64,000 nucleotides of DNA from RACS-047 sp031553855 (GTDB lineage Bacteria > Bacillota > Clostridia > Christensenellales > Pumilibacteraceae), in the NCBI GenBank assembly GCA_031553855.1, contig JAVBKW010000004.1, positions 94,060-158,059 on the forward strand, written 5' to 3'. Numbering within the stretch: the stretch's first letter is position 1; each line of letters opens with the position of its first letter. Below the pieces are notes generated by a model, which was not told the DNA's origin, ran no database searches, and saw nothing but the letters and a program-made list of their open reading frames with translations. Made by a program: the position numbers and the translations under genes. This document shows positions 31,962 to 43,900 of this stretch, piece after piece.

Positions 31962-34900
31962 ATGAACAAGAACGTCAAGAAATTCAGAGTAATTGCAATG
32001 TGCTTTATTATTTTTGCGCTTGTGGTTACTTCGGTCATCTCTATTTTTAATTTTGATAAGACTGATGACGCAAAAGCATCGTTTTCACAACGTGATAAAA
32101 TAATTTCCGCATTGGCTGAATTATATGGAAGCAGTGAAAAAGCTGAAGAAGTTTTTAACACGTTGCGCGCTAACGCACTCATTGACGATGAGGGCAATAT
32201 CAGCGTTATACACGATATGTTTATCGTAGACGGCGTTGAAATGACGAAAGCGCAGCTCTATGCGCTGGCTTCTGCAAGCGACGAATGGGCGCCCGTAAAC
32301 GTGGACGGCGTTGATTTGACGTGGGGCGACATTCAGGACCTGATCGTCATGAACGACACCTTGTCTGTTGTGAATGAATGTATCGGTTCAAATGCAAAAT
32401 TAACTGATACGCATTTAACAAGCTTAAATAACCTGATGAATTACATCAAGTATACGGGTATATCGCTTAACGCGACGTCAACGCCTGCAAACGACCCCAA
32501 CGCAAGTAAAAGCTTTGTTCAGGGACTTGTGTTCAGCGTCAACAGATTTACATATCAGATAAGTAATTTAACAAACAACGGTTCAACGTCGGCCGACGGC
32601 GGCGGAATGATACATTTTTTGATTCAAGGCAGCGGCAAAATACCTGACGATGTGAAATTAGAATATCAGGTTACGGGTATGGTCAATTGCTCAGGGCCTG
32701 CGAGCGGAATCGTCGATAGCAGTTATATACAAGGGCAGCAATACTCTTTCCGCTATACCGCATCGCCGGATTTTGCAAACGGAAACCTCAGCGAGGACGG
32801 CTCTTTTGTCATACAATTTAAGCTTAAAGGCGCAAGCTTTTCAAACGGTTTAAATATTTTTACGCAGTCTGTTCAAATTCCGCGCAAATCCCCGCTTAGC
32901 GTTAAAGACGGCGATTCTGCCTGGAAGGCCGACTGGAAAACTAAAACGATAGCTAACGACAGCAATGCCAAGCTTGAAACTCTTTGGAGCGTTTCGCACC
33001 AGTATACTGCGGGCAACTATACGACCGGAACAGAGGTTTATAACTATAACTCTATTTTTAGCCAGCCCTCAAACAGCGCGCTTTATAATCCGGAGGCAAG
33101 ATATAACGCCACGCTGATTTTATATCCCTACAACGGAACATATAAGGATAAGAATAATAACAATATCCGCAACTACGAAAGGATCAAGCATACTTACGAT
33201 GCAGGGTCTTATGTCCGCGTCTATTTAGGGAACGAGCTTTTATTTGAAAGCAAAACGGCTGCAAAAACGGAATACGCAAACTACGGGTCTCTGCCCGGCG
33301 GCGAAACTATGAAAAAGCTCAGCGATACAAACTGGGGCAGATTCACCGACAATTACGCCGTATATTATGAGCAGAATTTCACAGGTTTAGCTTTTAAGAA
33401 AATCATCGGACAACAGCTTAGAGTTGAAACTAAAGGCGTTCATGCGGCAAATATGGATCCCTACGGCTGGCGCGGCACAACGGTAGAGGACGATATTGCC
33501 GAGGCCAGCACATACGTTGCAGAATTAAGGCTTGTAGATGAAACGGTACAAACGGTTATTAACCTCATAGACAATAAACTCGATATTCCTACGGGGACTT
33601 TCTATCCCGGAGAAATCGTGCCTATCACGGCAACGTTCAGCGATTATATCGTTGCGTCCTCGACTAAGCTTGTTGTTAACGGAAAGGATTATATCGGCAG
33701 GGTCGGCACAGACAGGGCGTATTTAGCGAATCCCATGGGCGCAACCGGCTTTGATGCCGACGTTTCTAAAAAAGTCGTCTATTATTACAGGGTCAATGAG
33801 ATAATAGACTCCGGCTCTGTCGTTATCGGAGGATTGTTCGATAAAGACGGCGGAACGGGCGGCATCAGAGATTTATACGGCAATATGCGAACGCTTGCAA
33901 ACGACCAGAATGAAATCAAGAAAAACGTCAATATAAATTGCAAGCTCAGAACACCGTCCAAAATGAGCACGTTTTCAGGCATTAAGTTTACTGAAAAGTT
34001 CCACGGCGATTTTACAAAGCAAAGGATCATCACAGATATAAAGATCAACGAGACGGTTTTTAACGGCACGGACGTTTTATATGAATGGCTGCTTGCAACC
34101 TCTCAGGATACGGATCCGGATTTTAATTTGGATGAGGACGCCGCATTAACGGATTATTTAAAAACTACATATGGCCTTGGCAATGAAGGCTCTTCGCTTG
34201 AGCTTTACAGCAATTATGTTCAGAGCATATTTTTAAGCACTAACGGGGGAGAAACGAACCGTTACAAATTATATTTATTAGTCGATAAAGCTCCGCGCAC
34301 AATCGGCGGCAAAACTATCGCAGAAATACCTATAGCTTTGATTTCCTGCTTTAATCCCGCTTCTTTTTTAAGTGAAGGCGATTATCCGAACGGAATTTAT
34401 CAGTTTTTAAATGTTTTCTATGATTCCGATATAGCGTCAATAACTAATTATCATGATAAGAATGCAGACGGAACATATAAACACGGGCGTCCTGAGGCGT
34501 GGATAGAGGCAGGCGGAGGAGGGTTTGAATTAAACAACAATACTGTTACTACAAAGTATTGTAAATTTGTCGCGCCGTCTGCAAAGACGCTCGGCACAGC
34601 AGACGTCAGCCTGATTGGCTTCGGTTTTAAATCCGGAGGATGGTGGAGATACGCTAATTCAAACACTGCGGACTCTATAACCATCACGCTTGACAACTAT
34701 ATGAAAAACCTGAATCCCGAATATACGGCCGAGGAGCTTGCTTTGATAGACCGAACAAGAAATTCGGACGCAGGCTCTACGACGGCCTATAATTTTGCCA
34801 ATCCCAAAACCGGCGACAAATACATAATTCCTAAGGACTCATATATTAAAAACTACGATGAAAACGCGTGGGAGCATAATAAAACGGCGAATGACCCGGA

Positions 34901-37900
34901 CGCAGCTGATGTGTCTTTAACTCTTAATCCGGGAGAGGGCGACGAGTATTACAGGGTTTTCAAATATGTTTATGAAAACGGCAGCTGGCAATTAAAAATA
35001 TCGCCCGAACACGGTCGCGTTGAAACAACGTGGGGAAAAACAGTTGCAGACACATATCAAAAATACAGGGACGTCGGATTTTTATTCAGGAATGTAGTAA
35101 ATGTCAACGTTTCTGTCGATAAGATCGAGTATAAATCAGTTGACGGAGTTTGGGGTTGGTATTTCAAAACAGGCGGAACAGAAACCCTGCTTACAGATTA
35201 CGGAAAAAATTATATCTTTTTAAACTTTAATGAACAAATTGTGATTGACCAAAACGTTAATATTGAAATAATTGCAAGAGACGGAATTGAATACTATTTT
35301 GATTATGACCGGCAATTATTTATCAATGACACAAATGAGCTTACAATTCCGAAAAATTTCTTTGAAAGCGGCAGAGCCGGAGATATTTACAAGCGGGAAA
35401 CTCTCGTAACATTTACCGCAAACAAAGACGGTTATTATTATTACGGGCTTGAAAAATATGCGCCCATAAAGGATATCGCAAAAGTAGACGGCGGTTATAA
35501 AAAGAATGAGGTTTTCGTCGTTCAGAACATTCCGTTCAAATATAACGGTTCAGAATGGGTACTCAAATACGGCAACGAATTTGTTTCATCCTGGTTAGTT
35601 TACAATGGTATTCAAGGTTATTGGGATTTAGATCTGTCTTTTAGTATAAGAACCCAATTATATAAAGCTGCTGATCTTGAAAAAGGATCGTTTGAAGCTT
35701 ACGACAATTTACGAACTGAACATTCGTATCTTTACAATAGCGGTTTGCGGCACAGGCTGGATAGCTATCTTGACTCTTGGGGCTATAAACAACATAATTG
35801 GGAAAATAATAGCGGAATAGTTGCAAATCCAGGGATTGCCGACGGCGACTATTTAGGTATACGAGTAGAAAATTATATTTCGTTGGCGCCGGGATCTCAG
35901 CCGACGGCAGCTTTATATTTCCGCTACAACGGAACAAAAGCCTGCTGGGAGCCTGTAATTTTCCCCAAAAGTAACTTTGTTATTGATAATAACATCCTTC
36001 CTCTTGACGTTTATATTGACGCCAACGTTGAATACGAATATAAAACAATAAACAGCGTTAGCGGCTGGTACAGAGATAATGTTTTATATCCCGACTTCAC
36101 GTCAGCTGCGCCTAACGTCGGCGATATGTATAAGGACGGAATCGCCACATATACTTATGTTGCTAAGAAAAATGAGCAATCGACTAATAAGTGGATAGGT
36201 TATATTGAAAACGACAACAGAATAATCCTTGCCTATGATATCAGCAGTTTAAAGAAGGATTCAGACTTTGTTGACCCGGATTATTTTATATGGAAGTCCT
36301 CCGACGAAACTATCGCAACTCTCAAGACTCAAGTCGTAACAATGGGCGGGGGCTACTATACCGGAACTTTCTATTATACCGACAAAGACGGCGTAACACA
36401 GCTTGGTTCATGGAACGAGGCCATAATTTCCGGTATGGTCAATAAGCCTATAAAAATAGCAGTCGTTGAATTTACGGGCAAAACCGGCTCTGTAGACATC
36501 ACCCTTACCGCAACCAACGGCGGCGGGGTAACTGCCGCGTCTTCGCTTGTGTTTACTAAAACTATCAATATCGAGGAAAGTAACGCCCCTTATTTTGCGG
36601 TAGCGTCTAAGGACCGCACAATTTTTGAAGGGGAAGCTTTAGACATTTCCTTTACTTCCTCATTAACGGCATATAACGCAATGCAAAAGAGCAGCCCTGC
36701 GAGTGCGACTAACTTTAAACTCGAAGTTTACAGGTGCGATGCAAGCGGCAATACAACCGGAGCCGCCGTTTATGAGGAAACTAAGGTTTCAACAAAGGAA
36801 AATACGGTAAGTGGATTTTCAATTCCTGAAAATATTCTGACCGCGATCGGCGCAGGCGCATACAAGGCAATCCTTACGGCCGACGAATATGAAGGATATT
36901 CAGTTTTAAAAACCCATAAGACGGAAGTCGTTATCAACGTCAAATCGACTCCGCTAAAAGTCGCTTTGGCAAAAACGGCGACAAACGCATATGTTTCAAA
37001 GGACGATATCAATCTTGACTGGTCTATAAAGGGCTTGAGCAAGGCAACCCAAACCGCTGAAATCATTATAACGGTGACCCGTTCAGGCTCGTCAACTCCT
37101 ATAGTCTCCGAAAGGCAGAGCGGCGCAAGTATTGCCTCAAGCGGCAAGATCAATATCCCTAAAAGCCTTTATTTAAGCGATTTAAACGGCTTGAAGAGCG
37201 TTTACGTCGTCCAAATTCAGGTAAGAGCCAGCGCAAGCGAATCCTTTGCAATAGACGCACAAATCATTTACATCTATAATCACGATGCGCTAAAGGTTTT
37301 AGTCGGAGACAACGTTCAGGCGGACGGCAGCTCAAGCACGCCGCTGGTGCTTGACAACGAAGCGCACATCATCAGTTTATTATCGGCGGATAAAAAGACA
37401 ATCAACCTCGGCGGCGGCTCTGTCAGCTTAGAGCAGCTCAGTAAAGATACGCATTTGTCGGAAATTGTATCGATCAACTATAATCAATACGTCTGGGGCG
37501 CATTGTCCGACCAGATCGCATGGGTTTCAACAGATTACAACGTAGCCTCGCTTAACTATAAGCGCGCAGGTTTTTATGCTAATATCGAGTCCTATAACCT
37601 GCCCTCATATATGCCTATAGCAGACTTTATGCTGGTCGGCTTGAACGACGGTAAAACGACTATCAAAGCAACTCACGTCCAGACGGGCGTAAGCCGTGAA
37701 TTTGAGGTCACAGTTAAAACGCTGAAGGATAAATTATTCCTTATCCAGACCTATCCGAAAATGAAAGCCCAGCTAATGTATACTAACGGCAACGGCGAGC
37801 AGATAAAAAATATCTGGACGAACGATAAAGGCGAGCTTGCTTTATATGAGCCGAGCGGAATCGTATCGGATATCAAGTTTTTAGGCAAGTTAAACGACGT

Positions 37901-40900
37901 TACTTACGTCGGAAGTATCGCTAACCACAATATTTTGACCTCCGAGCAGGATATTTCCCGCATGGTGGTTTACCCCATCAACAAGGTCAAGCTTGCGGAA
38001 ATTTCTTCTGTGACCTACTATATCAAAAACCCCAACGGCACGCCGTATGCAAATAAAAATATTTCGATCAAGGGCGGCGTTTATTTAGACAGCTTATACT
38101 GCCCTGAAGCCGGGTTCTCCTTAAAAGCCGGTGACAGCGTTGGAACTAACGGACGTATTGCCCAAACCGCTAAGACCGATTCCTTAGGTCGTCTTACATT
38201 ATACTTCAACTCGGCGCAATTCTATGATTTTGAGCATATCGGGCAGGAAACGGAATTATTCCCCGACACCTACATCGATTATGTGTTTGAAATGATAACC
38301 GCCGACTCAAACTATTATCCTTTAGTAGCGCGCGTAAGCTCAAAAGCAATGTCGCTTTATAATAAGTCTGTTTTAAGCGCAACTGTCAACCTCACGGTAA
38401 AGGACGCGTCCGCAGGCGGCGTTTACGTTGACCGCTATTCCTTTGATAACGGTTATTCCTCAAAAACTATAGATGTAGATATCGTCGGCCCCTCTGAAAC
38501 GATCGGGTATAAGGATATTTATGTAAACACATACATCAACTATACGCAGATCGCTCTTGGGCAAGATGAAACAACCGGCTATGCAAAGCTGGACACCTCC
38601 GCATACAAGCTTGACAGCATGCTCACGCAGTTAGACGGCACGCCGCTTAACGGCCAAATGGGAACGGGCGAGGCCAGAATCATCACTAATCTGGACGATT
38701 TACTTGTAGACCTTGCTAAACCCTATGACGGGCAGAACACATACATTTACACCTATCCGTTCTCAACCTATCCCACGGCTATCAACCGCTACAATATGAA
38801 CGAGCAGACCACCACAAACGATTGGCTAAAGCCCAAAGATAAAAAAGGCGCAATGCTCTATATCTATGAGAACGGCTCTCAGCAGAAAGCGTTCCAGCTG
38901 CCGTTCAGCTTAACAAATATGATAGGCGTAGCCGACCCTAAGCAGAGCGGGCAATTAGGCAATATCGGCCAAAGCATATTAGAAGACGTCGGAAGCCAGA
39001 TGGACATCGGCGGCGCATTAGGCGGTATTGACGGCGGCGCGATTTTAAGCCTTGGAATGAGCTTTTTCTCAGGCCTTGCTACAGGCAGCGGCGATTACGC
39101 TATAAATATCATTACCGTTCCCACAGAAAATCCGTATATCTATAAGATGATCGTTTCAGTCGGAAAGCCTCAGGAGGGCGGCGGCGGTGACGGCGTCAGT
39201 ATGGAATATTCCGAGGAAAGCACTGAATACCTGCAGGAACTTGCAGGAATGAATGACGACGACGAGGACGATGACGACGAAGACTCGCCCACCTCTCCGT
39301 TCACTTTAAAATTCCGCGGAACTATAATCATGACGGCATTCTACGATCCTGATGACGATCAGTGGGAATTTGTAATGTCGGGCGGCGGTTTCGGCGCATC
39401 GATAGGCCTTGAATATGAATATAAGACTAATTTCTTTATCGGATTTGTACCGGTAACTATCAACTTTAAGGCGGAAGCGGCGCTCAATATCGATTTGAAT
39501 TTCGATACAGTTTATAACACAAAGTCCTCCGGCGCAGTTGACGCTTATAAGGAAACGATGTTCAATATCGGCCTAGAGGGCGGAATTGAAGCGTTTGCGG
39601 GAGTGGGCATTGATTACAGCGTTATCGCGCTCAAAATCGGGATTTTCGGAAGCGTTAATATAGGGCTGGATTTTAAGGTTTTAAATTCGCAGTACTTGGA
39701 AGCGGTCAAAGGTGAGGACGCGACCAAAACCGGAACGCAGTTTACTTTAGACGGCGAAATAGGAATCAGGTTTACAGCGCAGATACTTATGCTCAAGTAT
39801 GAGTATACTTTTGCGTCGGCATCGTTTGGTTACACTAAATCATGGGGAAGCTATGACTACATCACAGATTATTGGGAGGGTAAAACGCAGCAGGGCGCAA
39901 GGTATACGGCAACAATGTTTGCCGACGGCAGAATGCTGTTCGCAGTAGAAAATGCCGACGCCGGCAGAGATTACCTCCATGCTTTCTCTAGGGTTTGGAT
40001 GAGCGGCGGCGGAATGCCCGTCTATATGTTGAATGATAATATTGAAGTTTCTACCGTGCTTCAGACGGCTTACCCCGACGCAACTCCGTCCATAACCTCC
40101 GACGGCGAAATGCTGGTGTTTGTTTCAGATAACAACAGCGCCTCAAACTTCGACACGTCAGTCAGTTACGCAAAGTATAATGCCGGAAATAATACGTTTG
40201 ACGCCGTTAAAACAGTCGAAAGCGAAAAGAACGGCTACGGCGACACGTACCTTACAACCTCCGGCGCAAACGGAAACTACTTCGCGTCATGGACAAAACA
40301 AACCCAAGTCGTCAAATATAAGGTGATTAAGGAAGGAAACCAGGTTGAGGAAATCAAACCCGCCTCAGAGCTGACTCCGGATGAACTGGCATTCACTTTA
40401 AACAGCAGTGAAATTTATGCCTCGGTTTATGATAAAACCGCCGACAGCTGGAAAACTACAAAATTAACCGACAACAGTTATGCCGACTTGACTCCGGCAA
40501 TAGCAAGCAGCGGTAACAAAGCTATAGTTGCCTGGAGGAACGGAATTTCAAGCAAGGTCGAAAATCTTCTTGATTTTGATGTTCAGGATTATGTAATGTA
40601 CAGCATATACGACGGCTCGAACTGGTCGCAAGCAAAGGTTGCCTACGACGGTAATTGCGGACATATATTGGAAATCAAAGCCGCTGCAATGGCGGACGGA
40701 ACGTTTATTATCGGCTACACTATCGCAAGCGAGGATGACCTTGACTACAATTACGACAGTGAAGTTATGTATTCTGTTGTAAATTCAGAGGGCGCAGTAT
40801 ATTCGACAAAGCTTACAAACGACAACAATCCTGATGAAAGCCTGAACGTCGCAGTAGTAAAATATAATGAAAACCGGCAGGAAAAAGAAGCGTTTATTTT

Positions 40901-43900
40901 GGGCTGGTATACGGAAAAGCATGATTTTGTCGAGGATAACGGAACAGTAAAAGACGCGCTTCTTTCAAAGGACGTTAAGCTTATTTCGATCTCTTCAACG
41001 GGCGTGATCAGCGCGACGTTCCCTGAAAGCGCGGCGCAGCTCGGCGCAGACTCCATTTCCAAGAACTTCCGCTTCGCTTATACCGAAGGCGCGGATATCG
41101 GGGAACTTGCAATCGTCTGGTATGAGGATGCTAAAGATTCAGGCGAGCTTAATTTCGGCGCACATCATATCATTAAGACTGCGCTGTTATATCAGACGGC
41201 CGACGAATATATCGGCATAACCTCCGCGCATAAGGTTGTGGAATTGAATAATTATGTTCAGTTATCAAGCTTTAGCCCTATTTTCAAAAACAGCAAGCTC
41301 TCTTTTGCGGCTATCGTTGACGACTATGCGGCGGGCGCCGTCGCTCTTGCGGGAACTATTGATTTTGCCGATATAGTCTCCAAAACGGTTTTACGCAAAA
41401 ACTATGAAACGCAGGAAGCCTATCAGCAGGCATTCGACGCGGAAGTCGCAAGGCTGCAGGTGGAATATAATCAGGAAAAACTCAATATTTTTGCGTCCTA
41501 TAGCCGCTCGGATATTATTTTCGCGCAGTTCGATTTCACAGACGGGATTGAAGTTTTTGCTCCTGAGTTTAAAGCAAACCAGATAACGCGCGGATTCGGC
41601 CTGCCGATGACGTTCACGTTAAGGAATACGGGCGTTAACACGATCACAAAACTGGTTTTAACAATCGGGGAAGAGTCGGAAACTATTGAAAATCTGACTA
41701 TTCTGCCAAACGCCTACTATGAATTTACTTACTATTTCGATTTAGCTCCGAACGCAATTGTCGAAAACGTCCAATACTCGTTATCCGCGTTCACGGAAAA
41801 TCAGACGGAATTGACTTTTAGCGGAACGATAGTTCTTGATATGCCTGATATCGGCGTTAAGAATATAACGGTGATTGAAGCCGGCGAAGGAAAGAGAACG
41901 GTAAGCTACGAGCTTTACAATAATACCGATATCCCGCTTAGCGGCACAGGGAAAAAAGTTCATGTCGGGTTCTACGGAAAACCTGCCTGCGATAGCGACA
42001 GCTTACTCTTTAGCGAAGAGTTTACGGCAGAGGCCGGTTCTGTCAGCGAATTGATCGATGCGGGATCTTATACCGCTCAAAGCGTTATAGACGTAAATGA
42101 GCTTATCGCGATCCAGTATCCGGGTAATGCTGCTATTGAAATCCCTGTTTCCGGCTTACGCATTTATATCAAGGTATGGATCGAAGACGCAGGGTCGGTT
42201 TTAAAGGAACAGAACACCTCAAACAACGCCTCCTTCGGCATCATCAACAGCATGCAAAACTCGGGGTCGCTTGTGTCTGTTGTTTCCCAGTTAAAACATG
42301 AAACGAACGGCGACGTTACAGTAGACATTATTGCGACGAATAATTCACTCAATCAGCAAACGCTTCAGGCGATGAAGGTATCGTTGTATGACAACTCAAA
42401 TAAGCTGATCTGCTCGCAGAACTTAGGCGGCGGAAGCGATATCACGCTTGAACCTGAAAAAATCTCAACCTACACAACTACGTTCAGCGCAGCAAGTCTT
42501 AATAGCAAAGTTGCGGTTAAGGCAGTCTTTGCTACGATGCAAAAGGGCTTTGTGGTAAGCTTCGACTTCGGCAGGTTTGCAACTGCAGGGCAGCAGCGTC
42601 TGTTCAGCACAAGCTCCAGAGATTTCGGCACAAAAGTTTACAGGAATGACCTGTCTGAGGATGAGAACGATGCATTGAACGAGGAAATCCCTACTCCTTA
42701 TGTAATAGAAAACTACCAGTTTAACGGCTGGAAGGTCGTAGGCGGAGAAAATGACGGAATGCTCTGGGATATGTATGCCGAAGCCGTCACTTTAGATGAA
42801 ATTCTGACGGACGTTGCAACCGGCGCTAATTATTTGTCGCTTGTGGCAGACTATTCCTTGATCCCCGCCGTTATCGGCATCCAGCCTGTTAAAATCCAAA
42901 AAGCTTACGACGGCACCGGCACGCTTACAGTTGCGGCAACTCATACGCTGCCTGTTACGTACCAGTGGTATAAGGCAAATTACCGGGATGTTGAAATAGA
43001 CGTTTTAGATAACGACGGCAACCCGACCGGCGCAAAAGAAACTGTTACCGAAGAGGTTGAACCTACAAAGCTTGAGGGAAAAACTTCCGAAACGCTGGAC
43101 AGAAAAAATGTCGCGGATAACGGGATTTATTTCTGCGTAGCAACAGTTACGGACGCGATATCTTCTCAAACGACTGTATCAAATTATGCTGAAGTTGACA
43201 TTTCTAAAGTGGATATCAACGTTACCGTTTCCAATTTAACAATTAAATACGGTGAAACTCCTGTATTTGCCTTTACTGCAACAGGCTTTGTAAACGGAGA
43301 AACTGCCGCCACCGCAATCGACGAGTCAGGCGCGGCATATGTTTGCGCCGGAATCAATGCAAGCGCAACTCCTTATACTATCACTCTAAGCGGCCTTAAA
43401 AGCGACAACTACAATATCGCTTCCTGTACGTCCGGTAATCTGACGATAGAAAAGAGAACCGTTACGATAACAGCCAGAAACGTTTCAAGGAATTATGACG
43501 GAACAGCGTTTACAGACGGCAATTATACCGTTACCGGAGATGGGTTTATTGAAGGCGAAGGCGCAACTATTTCAGTTACGGGCACAATTAAATACGTAGG
43601 CTCAGCGACTAACACGGTATCATACACATTGAGCGACGGCACAAATTCAGACAACTATGATATCACTACGGTAAACGGATCGCTTACAATACTTCAGTCA
43701 AGCATTGCGCTCACATTGACCTCCGACAGCGACAGTAAAACCTACGACGGTACGGCGTTAACAAAATCGTCTTACTCTTTTTCCGGAACGCTAGCTAGCG
43801 GCGATGTTATTGAAATCACTTATACCGGCACTATCACAAACAGCGGTACGGCTGCTAACGCCTACACATACCGTATAATGAACGGCACGACAGACGTTAC